Below, piece after piece: positions 18,463 through 27,608 of a DNA stretch of 44,632 nucleotides; the first letter of the stretch is position 1, and each line of letters starts with the position of its first letter. A model generated the notes under the pieces. It worked only from the letters and a program-made list of their open reading frames with translations, ran no database searches and had not been told where the DNA came from. Both the position numbers and the translations under genes were made by a program. Source of the DNA: Actinomycetes bacterium (GTDB lineage Bacteria; Actinomycetota; Acidimicrobiia; Acidimicrobiales; JABEUL01); contig JAJZNL010000004.1 in assembly GCA_021852345.1 (NCBI GenBank), positions 1 through 44,632 of the forward strand, in the 5' to 3' direction.

Positions 18463-19425
18463 TCAAAGTGGAACTGGGAGACTTTCTGTTAAGGTTTTTA
18501 AAACATCGCTGATTTGAGTACCCGGTTCCAGTATGAGTCGGTGTCCCAAAGTAAATTCCACGCAGTTTAAAATGTCATCGGGAGTAACAAAGCTTCGTCC
18601 GCAAATGATAGCTTCCGCCTTGGCTACTTCAATAAGTGAAAGACCCGCTCTTGGACTTGCGCCCAGTTTTATTCCCTCAAAATTCCTTGTAGCGGTTATT
18701 ATCTTCACTACGTATGTAGCAATTTTTTCACTAACGGCAATATTGGCCGTAATTTGCCTGAGGTCTTTCCACTTTTCCACGGTAGCTATTGTTTTAATTG
18801 CGTTAGCTTTTAATTCTGAAGAACCGCTAGTCATGAGCTGTACCTCTTCTTCGAATTCGGGATAGCCTAACGAAGTAGATATTCCAAACCTGTCTACCTG
18901 ACTTTCTACGAGAGGAAATGTACCGTATTGACTGATAGGATTTTGAGTGGCTACGATAAGATGTGGATCCGGAAGATCATAGGTAACTCCGTCAATCGTT
19001 ACCTGTTTTTCTTCCATTGTCTCCAGAAGGGCAGACTGTGTTCTGGGCGGAGTTCTGTTTAACTCGTCAAGCAACACAATTTGAGAAAAAATAGGTCCTG
19101 GCTTAAACTCGAATTGTCCGAGTTCCTGCCTGTAAATATTAAATCCTGTAATATCACTAGGCAAAAGATCTGGCTGTCCCTGTATCCTAGAGACGTCCGC
19201 TCCTAAAGAAGCCGCTAACGTTTTTGCCAGTACAGTCTTGCCAACTCCCGGAGTATCTTCGAGCAAAATATGTTTACCTGAAAGGCAAGCTAAAACCGCT
19301 GCTCTCACTGCGCGATTTGCACCAAAAATAACAGTTGACAAGTTGTCTATTAAGGCATTTGCGGTTTTGAAAGCTTCTTCAAAGTCTGATGTTTCAAGAT
19401 TGTATTGATTGTTTTGATTGAACAT
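18463..19425 (-). CDS. MoxR-family AAA+ ATPase
   Basis: Chaperone-like AAA+ ATPase. Walker A is EDTPGVGKT at 56-64 and Walker B is IVLLDELNR at 116-124. Sensor 1 is VATQNP in the region 152-158, and the AAA lid helical domain forms the C-terminal third. At 320 aa the length is normal. It is the first gene of the minus-strand operon with DUF58 and transglutaminase genes downstream. It is divergent from rpmE, with a 224-bp intergenic region that must hold both promoters. Confidence 0.95.
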   Translation of the reverse strand: MFNQNNQYNLETSDFEEAFKTANALIDNLSTVIFGANRAVRAAVLACLSGKHILLEDTPGVGKTVLAKTLAASLGADVSRIQGQPDLLPSDITGFNIYRQELGQFEFKPGPIFSQIVLLDELNRTPPRTQSALLETMEEKQVTIDGVTYDLPDPHLIVATQNPISQYGTFPLVESQVDRFGISTSLGYPEFEEEVQLMTSGSSELKANAIKTIATVEKWKDLRQITANIAVSEKIATYVVKIITATRNFEGIKLGASPRAGLSLIEVAKAEAIICGRSFVTPDDILNCVEFTLGHRLILEPGTQISDVLKTLTESLPVPL

Positions 19426-19649
19426 AGGGTGCTTTGATTCGATCCAATTGTGCCATTACCATTATTACTATTATCGGTCAAAGTTATTAATATTTGAGCT
19501 TCAAATAAGTATATTAGTTAATTTTTGACATTGCCGATCGTCATTATTCTAATAGAGTCGTAGAAAATCAAAAAAGCTAGTATTAATGGATATGATTGGA
19601 TTAAATATGGTGATTTGAATCCTATAATATCGGCTATAATATTTGTATC

Positions 19650-19892
19650 ATGAAAACTGGAATTCACCCCGAATACACCGAAACGGCGGTTAAATGTTCT
19701 TGCGGGAATACCTTTAAAACCAGGTCCACCAAAAGCGAACTTAACGTAGAGTTGTGCAATGAGTGCCACCCATTTTATACCGGTAAGCAGAAGCTGGTTG
19801 ATACGGGAGGAAGAGTGGAAAGGTTCCAAAGAAGGTACGGACAAAAAGCATCCAGAAAACAGGAAGTATCTAAAGAACAGGCTTCCGAGTAG
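19650..19892 (+). CDS. rpmE: 50S ribosomal protein L31, zinc type
   Basis: Small ribosomal protein of the large subunit. The four zinc ligands are Cys16, Cys18, Cys36 and Cys39 (CSC and CNEC), the C+ form, followed by the conserved HPFYTGKQK segment. A lysine/glutamine-rich tail extends beyond the usual end (80 aa against about 70). The gene opens the translation cluster rpmE-prfA-prmC-tsaC, and prfA begins 15 nt later. Confidence 0.97.
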   Translation: MKTGIHPEYTETAVKCSCGNTFKTRSTKSELNVELCNECHPFYTGKQKLVDTGGRVERFQRRYGQKASRKQEVSKEQASE

Positions 19893-19907
19893 TTTTTTGC
19901 ATTAGAG

Positions 19908-20975
19908 GTGTTATATCGTCTCGAGGATTTTGTATCCGAATACGAAGAAATTGCTACGCGGCTGTCCGATCCCAAAGTTATCGCCAATAAGCGTGAGTTT
20001 GCTGAACTGTCAAAAAGATTTAAGACTCTGGAATCTTTGGTTGAAGTTTCTAAAGAGATTGAATCTTTGAAAGAGGATATTGACACCGCAAAACTTTTAA
20101 TTACTGAATCAAATCCTCAAGATCGTGATTTGATGCGAACAGAACTTGAGTCGTCACAATTAAAACTAGACAAGGCTAATAAGCGTCTTTCTATGCTTTT
20201 GGTTCCTGCCGATCCAAACGACGGAAGAAACGTTATTGTTTCAATTAGAGGAGCCGAAGGCGGCGAGGAAGCAAATCTGTTTGCAAGAGTACTTTTGGAA
20301 ATGTATCTCAGATGGTCAGAATCCCGCCGCTGGAAAGCCGAAGTACTCAGCGATGCAGTCTCCGATCGCGGCGGTGTGGAAGAGGCAACCTTTATTATCA
20401 AAGGCGAAGATGCGTGGCGACATCTTAAACATGAGGCAGGCCCACATCGAGTTCAAAGAGTGCCGGTTACCGAATCTTCGGGAAGAATTCATACTTCATC
20501 TGCGGTGGTAACTGCAATCCCAGAAGTCGAAGACATCGAAATCGAAGTAAATGAAACAGATCTAAAGATTGATATCTATAGATCTTCGGGCCCTGGAGGC
20601 CAGTCTGTTAACACAACAGATTCTGCAGTTAGAATTACACATCTTCCAACAGGTTTGGTCGTGACGATGCAGGACGAGAGAAGTCAGTTGCAAAACAGGA
20701 TAAGAGCTATGGCGGTGCTTAAAAGCAGATTGTTTGCCTTAGAGTCAGAAAAGCGTAGCCAGGAGCTGTCAAATACAAAAAAGGCTCAAGTAGGTACTGG
20801 CGGCCGAGGTGACAAAATTCGAACTTATAACTATAAAGAGAATAGGGTCACCGATCATCGAATAGGGCTTACCTTATACAAGTTGGACAAAATTATTATG
20901 GGTGATTTAGACGAATTGTCCGAAGCTTTGGTCCAAGCGGAATTGGCCGAACAGTTAATGGAATCTGATAAATAA
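19908..20975 (+). CDS. prfA: Peptide chain release factor 1
   Basis: Terminates translation at UAA/UAG. The coiled N-terminal domain (about 1-100) is followed by the stop-codon recognition domain with the RF1 tripeptide P-V-T at 186-188, and by the catalytic GGQ at 230-232 in SSGPGGQSVNTTDSA. At 355 aa it is complete. The start is GTG at 19908, placing the first residues as expected for RF1; TAGAGG just before it serves as a close-set ribosome binding site. prmC, the enzyme that methylates the GGQ glutamine, follows after 3 nt. Confidence 0.96.
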   Translation: MLYRLEDFVSEYEEIATRLSDPKVIANKREFAELSKRFKTLESLVEVSKEIESLKEDIDTAKLLITESNPQDRDLMRTELESSQLKLDKANKRLSMLLVPADPNDGRNVIVSIRGAEGGEEANLFARVLLEMYLRWSESRRWKAEVLSDAVSDRGGVEEATFIIKGEDAWRHLKHEAGPHRVQRVPVTESSGRIHTSSAVVTAIPEVEDIEIEVNETDLKIDIYRSSGPGGQSVNTTDSAVRITHLPTGLVVTMQDERSQLQNRIRAMAVLKSRLFALESEKRSQELSNTKKAQVGTGGRGDKIRTYNYKENRVTDHRIGLTLYKLDKIIMGDLDELSEALVQAELAEQLMESDK

Positions 20976-20978
20976 TTA

Positions 20979-21824
20979 ATGTCTACAACCTATCGGCAGC
21001 TATTAAATTATGCGACCTTGGAGCTGAAAGGTAACAATTATGCACTGTGGTTGTTGCAAGCGATTTTGAAGACAGATAGGACTGAGTTATATCTGAAACT
21101 GGATGAAAGCGTAGACGAGGTTGTATTAAAGGATTTAAATAAAAAGATTGCCGAAATTAAATCTGGTTTACCAATTCAATACGCTGTTGGTAACTGGCAA
21201 TTTAGATCCATAACTTTAAAGGTTGACAAACGTTGTTTAATCCCTAGAGTCGAGACCGAACATATTGTAACGCTCGCAAATAATATTATTAACAAGCTGG
21301 ATAAATTAGAAATTAACATTCTTGATTTGGGTACTGGGTCGTTGTGTATTCCTTTGGCATTGGCTTCTGAAAGTGTAAAAAAGTTGAATATCTACGCTGT
21401 AGACGTATCAGACGATGCGATCGAAATTGCCGAGGAAAACCTCAAAGCCAATCCTCGGCTTCATGACGTGATTTCTATTGTAAAAAGCAGCTGGTTTGAA
21501 TCTTTAAACGAGGATCTTATTGGATCTTTCGATCTAATAATTTCTAATCCACCCTATTTAAATTATAATTCTACCGTGGATAAGTCGGTAATCGATTTTG
21601 AGCCCCATATCGCACTTTTTTCGGACGAGGCGGGATTCTATGATACAAAACTTATTATAAGTCAAGCAAAAGCGTGGATGAGTGAAAAATCTTATCTGCT
21701 TTTGGAAACTGACTCAAGTTTGACGGATCGAATATTATTTGAATGTGGCAGAAATGGTTTTCAAAATTGCGAAATTATCAAAGACCAGTTCGATCGATTT
21801 AGATTTGCAATAGCCGAGAACTAA
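20979..21824 (+). CDS. prmC: Release factor glutamine N5-methyltransferase
   Basis: Methylates the GGQ glutamine of release factors using S-adenosylmethionine. A helical N-terminal domain contains the substrate-binding IPR segment (88-90), SAM motif I is DLGTG at 116-120, and the catalytic NPPY is at 190-193. At 281 aa the length is normal. It lies 3 nt after prfA and 11 nt before tsaC, a tight and classic arrangement. Confidence 0.95.
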   Translation: MSTTYRQLLNYATLELKGNNYALWLLQAILKTDRTELYLKLDESVDEVVLKDLNKKIAEIKSGLPIQYAVGNWQFRSITLKVDKRCLIPRVETEHIVTLANNIINKLDKLEINILDLGTGSLCIPLALASESVKKLNIYAVDVSDDAIEIAEENLKANPRLHDVISIVKSSWFESLNEDLIGSFDLIISNPPYLNYNSTVDKSVIDFEPHIALFSDEAGFYDTKLIISQAKAWMSEKSYLLLETDSSLTDRILFECGRNGFQNCEIIKDQFDRFRFAIAEN

Positions 21825-21835
21825 AAGAGAGCTCC

Positions 21836-22462
21836 ATGTCATATTCCATTGCCGAATCCAAAGAACAGATAATAGATACGATATCAATAGGAGGAATTGC
21901 GATTTTCCCCACGGATACCGTATACGGAATCGGCTGTAAAATTGACAATCGTTTAGGCATTGAACTGATATATTCGTTAAAGAACAGACCGGCCAACATG
22001 TCAATTGCCGTTCTTGTCAGATGTATGGAATCGGCGGCTGAATTGGGTACATTTACTGCTGATCAATTGAATGCATTAAACAATTTCTGGCCGGGCGCCT
22101 TGACCGCTATTGTAAATGCAAAATTAGATGCCGTTGGATACGGCATAAGTCCAGATAATTCCATAGGCTTGCGATGGCCTAACAAGCCCGAGCTAAACGA
22201 AATAATAAAAATGACGGGACCTTTGGCAACTACCAGCGTTAATATACACGGTACCAAACCTGCGGTTTGTCAACAAGATATTATGAATTTTCTAAATGGT
22301 ATTTCCGGCGAAAACCAAATTAGGATTTCGGTATTGTTAGGTAATGATACATTAAGTAGACCGTCTACCGTTATAGACCTTAGAAACGAAATTGTAGAGG
22401 TTGTAAGAGAAGGTTATTTCAGCGAAGAGGTCATTAAAAAAGCATTTAATTCAACTCGATAA
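21836..22462 (+). CDS. tsaC: L-threonylcarbamoyladenylate synthase (Sua5/YrdC/YciO family)
   Basis: Makes threonylcarbamoyl-AMP from threonine, bicarbonate and ATP for t6A37 modification of ANN-decoding tRNAs. Visible family motifs are FPTDTVYGIGC near the start, SLKNRP, FWPGALTAI, GLRWPN, and GPLATTSVNIHG. At 208 aa it is the short form without the Sua5 C-terminal domain. It lies 11 nt after prmC. The other t6A genes (tsaB, tsaD, tsaE) are not in this window. Confidence 0.94.
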   Translation: MSYSIAESKEQIIDTISIGGIAIFPTDTVYGIGCKIDNRLGIELIYSLKNRPANMSIAVLVRCMESAAELGTFTADQLNALNNFWPGALTAIVNAKLDAVGYGISPDNSIGLRWPNKPELNEIIKMTGPLATTSVNIHGTKPAVCQQDIMNFLNGISGENQIRISVLLGNDTLSRPSTVIDLRNEIVEVVREGYFSEEVIKKAFNSTR

Positions 22463-22540
22463 TGACATTGAATTTTATGCCGATTTTGTTTATGAGTTTT
22501 TAACGTTACTAATACGGTAATTTATTTCACTAGAATTTAA

Positions 22541-23017
22541 ATGTTGCCTCAAAAATCAGAAAAGAGTAATATTTTGAAAATTGCAGCGGGATCGGATCAT
22601 GCCGGTTATTTAATGAAGACGCAATTGGTAGAGTTTCTCAAAGAGCTCGGCCATGAAGTTATAGATTGCGGTACCGACTCAACTGAATCCGTTGATTATC
22701 CGATATATGGTCAAAAAGTAGGACATCAGGTGGCAGAAGGTTTCGCGGAGATGGGGCTGTGTGTTTGTGGAACCGGTATTGGTATTTCGATTGCCGCCAA
22801 TAAAGTTAAAGGTGTTAGGGCAGCAGTTGTCCATGATTGCAGTTCGGCAATTCTGGCTAGAGAACACAACAATGCAAATGTAATATGCTTTGGGGCTCGT
22901 TTAATCGGCGATCAGACGGCAAAAGATTCGCTGAAGGAGTTCTTGGATGCTGAGTTTTTAGGCGGACGACATTTAAGGCGCATAGAAGAGATTTCGGAGA
23001 TGGAAAGATATGAGTGA
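22541..23017 (+). CDS. rpiB: Ribose-5-phosphate isomerase B
   Basis: Interconverts ribose 5-phosphate and ribulose 5-phosphate in the pentose phosphate pathway. GSDHAGY (17-23) is the nucleotide-sugar entry motif, and CGTGIGISIAANK carries Cys76 as the likely catalytic cysteine, as in the E. coli type. The mycobacterial form instead lacks this cysteine. At 158 aa it is complete. Its 3' end overlaps glyA by 8 nt, which indicates translational coupling. Confidence 0.93.
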   Translation: MLPQKSEKSNILKIAAGSDHAGYLMKTQLVEFLKELGHEVIDCGTDSTESVDYPIYGQKVGHQVAEGFAEMGLCVCGTGIGISIAANKVKGVRAAVVHDCSSAILAREHNNANVICFGARLIGDQTAKDSLKEFLDAEFLGGRHLRRIEEISEMERYE

Positions 23018-24347
23018 TACATTAAAAAATTCAATAGCCACGGGTAGCAATGCTTTATCTTATTTGGAAAGCGTAGACGGCGAAATTTATGGGTTTATGT
23101 CTGAAGAGCTTGATCGGCAGAGACGCACTCTCCAACTGATAGCTTCGGAGAATTTTGCATCGCCGGCAGTACTTGCAATGACCGGTAGCGCGTTAACGAA
23201 TAAGTATGCCGAAGGCTATCCCCAACGCAGATATTACGGCGGTAATCAAATTATTGATGCGGTTGAAGAAATTGCCCGAAGCAGAGCAAAAGAACTCTTT
23301 AAAGCAGATCATGTCAATGTTCAGCCTCATTCTGGCTCTTCGGCAAATCTGGCCGTGTATCAGGCATTGCTAAATCCCGGTGATACTGTGTTGGCGATGC
23401 GTCTCGATCAGGGAGGTCATCTTACTCACGGTGCGCCGGCTTCGGTAACAGGTAAAATGTACAACTTCCAACCCTACGGACTGACTCCAAGGTCACCAGA
23501 GAATGGTGAGAGAATAGATTTTGATTATTTGCGAGCGCTGGCAAAATCATCTCATCCAAAATTGATAGTCGCGGGAGCGACGGCATATCCTCGAGAGATA
23601 GATCCATTAATGTTTAAAGAGATCGCAGATGAGGTAGGAGCACTTTTAATGTTTGATTCGGCTCATCCCATGGGTCTGATTGCAGCGGGGGTTCATGCGT
23701 CCCCGATTGAGCTTGCCGATGTAGTAACTTTTACTACGCATAAAACGTTGCGGGGTCCGCGGGGAGGGGCAATATTGTGCAAGGAACCGTTTGCTAAGAA
23801 GATTGATTCGGCGGTTTTCCCTGGACTGCAAGGCGGCCCGTTGGAACACGTTATTGCCGCCAAAGCCGTTGCGTTTAAGGAGGCACAGACTCAAAATTTT
23901 GCTCGCTACGGCGCACAGATTAAAGAGAATGCTTCGGTATTGGGAGAAACGTTAATCGCCGAAGGTTTTAGATTGGTCTCAAACGGAACCGACAACCATT
24001 TGGTTTTGGTTGACTTACGGGATTTCGACTCGGATCTGGACGGCAAAACCGCTCAGGAAGTCTTGGACAGTGTAGGAATTACCTGTAACAGAAATCAAAT
24101 TCCAGATGATCCAAGGAAGCCCCTGATCACTTCTGGTCTTAGACTGGGTACCGCTGCCATGACGACTGCCGGCATGAAGGTTGCTCAAATGCGACAAGTT
24201 GCCAAACTTATCGCAAATACACTTCGTCATCGAAATGACGAAAATGAGCTTAAATTAATTAAAGGAGAAGTGGCAGAGTTGTGTATCGAATTCGATCCTT
24301 ATCCAAGCGGAGATACTTGGCCAGGTATGGATTGTTTCAAGGGCTAA
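23010..24347 (+). CDS. glyA: Serine hydroxymethyltransferase
   Basis: PLP enzyme converting serine and tetrahydrofolate to glycine and methylene-tetrahydrofolate, the main one-carbon source. The PLP lysine is Lys245 in FTTHKTLRGPRGG. Further conserved parts are LIASENFAS, YAEGYPQRRYYGG, and HSGSSAN. At 445 aa the length is slightly over the usual 415-430. The ATG at 23010 lies inside the rpiB 3' end. wecA follows after 3 nt. Confidence 0.97.
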   Translation: MSDTLKNSIATGSNALSYLESVDGEIYGFMSEELDRQRRTLQLIASENFASPAVLAMTGSALTNKYAEGYPQRRYYGGNQIIDAVEEIARSRAKELFKADHVNVQPHSGSSANLAVYQALLNPGDTVLAMRLDQGGHLTHGAPASVTGKMYNFQPYGLTPRSPENGERIDFDYLRALAKSSHPKLIVAGATAYPREIDPLMFKEIADEVGALLMFDSAHPMGLIAAGVHASPIELADVVTFTTHKTLRGPRGGAILCKEPFAKKIDSAVFPGLQGGPLEHVIAAKAVAFKEAQTQNFARYGAQIKENASVLGETLIAEGFRLVSNGTDNHLVLVDLRDFDSDLDGKTAQEVLDSVGITCNRNQIPDDPRKPLITSGLRLGTAAMTTAGMKVAQMRQVAKLIANTLRHRNDENELKLIKGEVAELCIEFDPYPSGDTWPGMDCFKG

Positions 24348-24350
24348 AGC

Positions 24351-25544
24351 GTGGCACCCGAAATTATCGGATGCGCGATTGCAGGGTTAGTTGCTCTCGT
24401 CGTAACTTATATAGTAACTCTGCCGACGATAAAATTTGCACATAAGCATAATTTAGTTGTTCCGCCCGATGAACGAAAAGTTCATAAAGTACCTTTGCCT
24501 GACGTTGGCGGAGCGGCAATGTTTATAGGTTTTATCGCTGGTATTTTAACGGGACTTTTGTTTTCTGGTCTTTCGTCGATTTATGATCTTGTACCCCAAC
24601 TTTTAGGTCTTATTATTGGGGCAGGAGCGATTTTTTCAGTAGGATTTATTGACGATCGTCTTGACATGTCACCGCCGGCAAAACTGGCCGGACAGGTTCT
24701 TTCGGCCATGATCTTATATTTCGTTGGCGATACCATGTATTGGTTTAAGATTCCGTTTGGGTCTCTTTTGGTACTGTCTCCTACGATAACTCCGCTGATA
24801 ACTGCAGTTTGGGTTATCATGATTGAAAATGCGATTAATTTAATTGATGGCCTAGACGGTTTAGCTGCAGGTATAGTAGCTATTGCTTCAGGATCATTTG
24901 CTATTTATGCACTTAAATTAGTCGATATGGGGTTAATAGGTACTTCGAATTTTGGTCCGTTGGTGGCATCAATATGTTGTGGAATTGCTTTGGGATTTTT
25001 ACCAAACAACTTTCATCCTTCTAAAATAATTATGGGAGATTCCGGCGCCCTCCTGCTGGGTTTTTTGCTGGCGGCATCGACATCGGTGGTGGGTGGCCGC
25101 ACCCCGGATACATCTGGCGAAGCTTATTTCTTCTTTGCTCCGCTTTTAATTCCAATAATCGTTCTAGGGGTTCCTCTGTTGGATGTCGCATTTGCAATAA
25201 TACGTCGATCATATAAACGAGAAGGTTTTGCGCATGCGGACAAGGGGCACCTGCATCATAGACTTCTGCGTTTGGGACACGGACAAAGACGAGCCGTAGC
25301 GATTCTTTGGTTGTGGACTTTGGTGCTTTCGTTGGTGGTATTAGTTCCAGTCTTTTATCCGAATAAAGACATCATTGTACCATTTGGTATAGCTATATTG
25401 CTAGTCAGTCTATATACTTGGTTCAGGCCGGGGGTTGGTCGAGAAGGGGGTAAATTGGATGAGTTTGGGAGTCAAAAGGTTGACGTTTCGAGTGATTCAT
25501 TTAAGTCTGCAACGATTGAGTATGCGGAGGATTTTCTGGAATAA
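24351..25544 (+). CDS. wecA: Undecaprenyl-phosphate GlcNAc-1-phosphate transferase (WecA/TagO family)
   Basis: Polytopic membrane enzyme of the MraY/WecA superfamily that starts lipid-linked glycopolymer synthesis. Signature segments are DERKVHKVPLPDVGG near the N-terminus, FIDDRLDMSP, and the catalytic Asp-rich NLIDGLDGLAAG. A histidine-rich cytosolic HADKGHLHHRLL loop is also present, as in WecA-type enzymes. About ten membrane helices can be read. At 397 aa it is normal. The GTG start at 24351 lies 3 nt after glyA. In actinobacteria this gene commonly sits between glyA and the atp operon; here about 9 kb of other genes separate it from atp. Its product could feed the polymer attached by the LCP protein. 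Confidence 0.93.
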   Translation: MAPEIIGCAIAGLVALVVTYIVTLPTIKFAHKHNLVVPPDERKVHKVPLPDVGGAAMFIGFIAGILTGLLFSGLSSIYDLVPQLLGLIIGAGAIFSVGFIDDRLDMSPPAKLAGQVLSAMILYFVGDTMYWFKIPFGSLLVLSPTITPLITAVWVIMIENAINLIDGLDGLAAGIVAIASGSFAIYALKLVDMGLIGTSNFGPLVASICCGIALGFLPNNFHPSKIIMGDSGALLLGFLLAASTSVVGGRTPDTSGEAYFFFAPLLIPIIVLGVPLLDVAFAIIRRSYKREGFAHADKGHLHHRLLRLGHGQRRAVAILWLWTLVLSLVVLVPVFYPNKDIIVPFGIAILLVSLYTWFRPGVGREGGKLDEFGSQKVDVSSDSFKSATIEYAEDFLE

Positions 25545-25564
25545 GCAATTAATCATTCAACATT

Positions 25565-25612
25565 TAAATCATTAATAGAATCAACAGTCACGTTTATTCC
25601 ATTAATGATTTA
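25565..25612 (+). terminator. Hairpin downstream of wecA
   Basis: A 17-bp inverted repeat with one mismatch (25565-25581 with 25596-25612) and a 14-nt loop begins 20 nt after the wecA stop. It is ideally placed to end the rpmE-to-wecA transcript. The stem is AT-rich and no T-tract follows. Confidence 0.45.
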
Positions 25613-25934
25613 TGGCTATAGTTGCCCGAGTCGAATCTTCGCTCAATCTGATTATTGGATTAAATACAACAGTACATATTTATATGTACCTATTTGTTAA
25701 GTTCGACTTGATAAATTACAGCTTTGTATCTAAAATGGAGGTTTTAAGAATGATTGATTCAAAATAGTAGTTTAGAAATCATTGTTATAAAAAAGTACAG
25801 GGATCCAAAATACATTTCTAATGAGTGGCTAATAATAATCTTGTCCAAGATGTCTTACCGCAATGCTTGTCGGGTCTTACGTCGTAACTACAAGTTTGAT
25901 AACATGTAAGCTAAAGAAAATCGGATGTAAATTT
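25613..25934. other. Intergenic region with an 18-bp palindrome
   Basis: AT-rich and non-coding. GTACATAT-TT-ATATGTAC at 25672-25689 is a perfect inverted repeat, a candidate operator or small hairpin upstream of the membrane protein gene. A frame upstream of 25935 is open, but its residues do not resemble the start of this family. Confidence 0.4.
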
Positions 25935-27275
25935 ATGAGCCTGGAAAAGAAATTTGAAATTTGGGTAATAGTCCTGGCGATAGCTTCACTCATCTTTCGC
26001 ATTGGGTTGGTAATTGAACATAGTTGGCATTTACAGTTGTCGGGTGATACTTTTTATTACCATTGGCTGGGTTGGCTTTTAGCTCATGGTTACGGTTTTA
26101 TAAGTCCGTTTATGTTTTTTCACGATACTACTGCCAAATATGTGGCAGTTAATCTTAATCATATCAATTCCTATAACGTGAGAGTTCCGACGGTGTTTCA
26201 TCCGCCAGTGTTTTCAATATTTTTAGCTGTTGGTGATCTGGTTGGAATAACTTCTCCCAGAAGCCAATTGATATTACTTTGTGTAATTGGGTCGATAAAT
26301 GTAATTTTAATCTCCTACTTGGCAAAAAGAATATTTAACTATAATGCTGGTTTTGTCGCAGCTGTGTTAGCTGCATTTTATCCGGCAATGTGGATAATTG
26401 ACCTATCTTTAATGTCTGAACAATTGACTCAGTTGCTAATTGCGGTCGCAATATTTTTGGCATACCGCTTAAACGAAAACCCAAGTTACAAGCTAATTGT
26501 TATTGCGGGAGTATTTAGTACAATTTGCGCTTTGACGCGAGCGGAATTAATTATTTTAGTGGTTCTCTATGCACTTATAATAGTGCGTCATAAAAAGGAA
26601 AATCTAAAGATGCAATTTCGTCGTAAATTAAAAATGCTTGCGGTTTTGGGGGTCAGTTTTGCAATTGTGCTAGCGCCGTGGACTATTCGAAACCTCGTAA
26701 CTTTTAAGTATCCTGAAATCATTTCAGCAGATGGAGGCACTGCTTTAGCAATTACATTTTGTCACTCTATGTATTATGGCCCGGAGATAGGCTACTCAAA
26801 CTTTGGATGTGCTGGTAAAGTAAAGCTAACCAAAGACGAGAGTGTATTTGATCATATCGAAACTCAAAAAGGACTGACGTATATAGAAGCTCATAAGCTT
26901 CGCACGTTATTGATATTGGCTATTCACGAAGGCAGGGTTTTTTATGTATTCAAACCTGTTCAACAGGCAACCTCAATTCAGCCATATGTAGATAATATAC
27001 CAATATATGCCTCAATTTCAGAATGGATCAGTTCTTATTTCGTAAATGCAAGTGCTATTTTGGGAATACTCTATTTGAAAAGGCGTAAGTTGCTTCAGTT
27101 TCCTTTGTTATTTGTCGTATCAGTCGGTCTTATTGCGGTCATGATTGCTGGTGGAGACATACGGTTTTTATCGGATGCTGAAGTTGCCATAGTAATATTA
27201 TCGTCAATTGGCATTGCCGGACTTTATGGCACGGTTAAAACTAAATTTAAATTAAAGGTTGATGCCGTCTCTTAG
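25935..27275 (+). CDS. Polytopic membrane protein, glycosyltransferase family 39/87-like
   Basis: Roughly eleven hydrophobic helices and an early periplasmic loop with GDTFYYHWLGWLLAHGYG and an HPPVFS segment recall the GT-C fold of polyprenol-phosphate-sugar-dependent glycosyltransferases (PMT/ArnT-like). There the first loop carries acidic catalytic residues; Asp within SGDTF is a candidate. I chose the ATG at 25935 (446 aa) because the preceding 24 codons are not membrane-protein-like. There is no strong ribosome binding site. The donor and acceptor are unknown. It stands alone between wecA and the convergent thiolase gene. An envelope polysaccharide or protein glycosylation role is inference. 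Confidence 0.72.
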   Translation: MSLEKKFEIWVIVLAIASLIFRIGLVIEHSWHLQLSGDTFYYHWLGWLLAHGYGFISPFMFFHDTTAKYVAVNLNHINSYNVRVPTVFHPPVFSIFLAVGDLVGITSPRSQLILLCVIGSINVILISYLAKRIFNYNAGFVAAVLAAFYPAMWIIDLSLMSEQLTQLLIAVAIFLAYRLNENPSYKLIVIAGVFSTICALTRAELIILVVLYALIIVRHKKENLKMQFRRKLKMLAVLGVSFAIVLAPWTIRNLVTFKYPEIISADGGTALAITFCHSMYYGPEIGYSNFGCAGKVKLTKDESVFDHIETQKGLTYIEAHKLRTLLILAIHEGRVFYVFKPVQQATSIQPYVDNIPIYASISEWISSYFVNASAILGILYLKRRKLLQFPLLFVVSVGLIAVMIAGGDIRFLSDAEVAIVILSSIGIAGLYGTVKTKFKLKVDAVS

Positions 27276-27608
27276 CGAGTAGAAGCATTTTATCGAACTC
27301 ACCAAATTATTATAACAGCTTTACTCATACGTCTATAAGCAAGGGCACTTGTGGTATGAGTAAATCACTGGAATTATCGTGTGTCACTGTAACGCAACGC
27401 GCCCATATTAAGTGTCTCCTTAGTAAACAAAAAAAGCAATTGTAAATAAGTGATTGTCTGGGTATTGAAATGATGGCATAAGTTAACTTACTCGCAGGTT
27501 GTCTTAATTTGTCAACAGGACAGCTCTAATAAGTTAAATTCCTCTTAACGATGAAACAAAAAACTTTGACTATTTTGCGGGGAGCTAACGACTGCTGCAG
27601 CTATTAAG
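27276..27608. other. Convergent intergenic region
   Basis: 333 bp between two converging genes, without coding signs. Apart from the hairpin at 27320-27364 I see nothing. Confidence 0.5.
27320..27364 (+). terminator. 11-bp perfect hairpin after the membrane protein gene
   Basis: TTTACTCATAC (27320-27330) pairs exactly with 27354-27364 over a 23-nt loop, 45 nt past the upstream stop. The position fits a terminator, but there is no T-tract on either strand. Confidence 0.4.
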
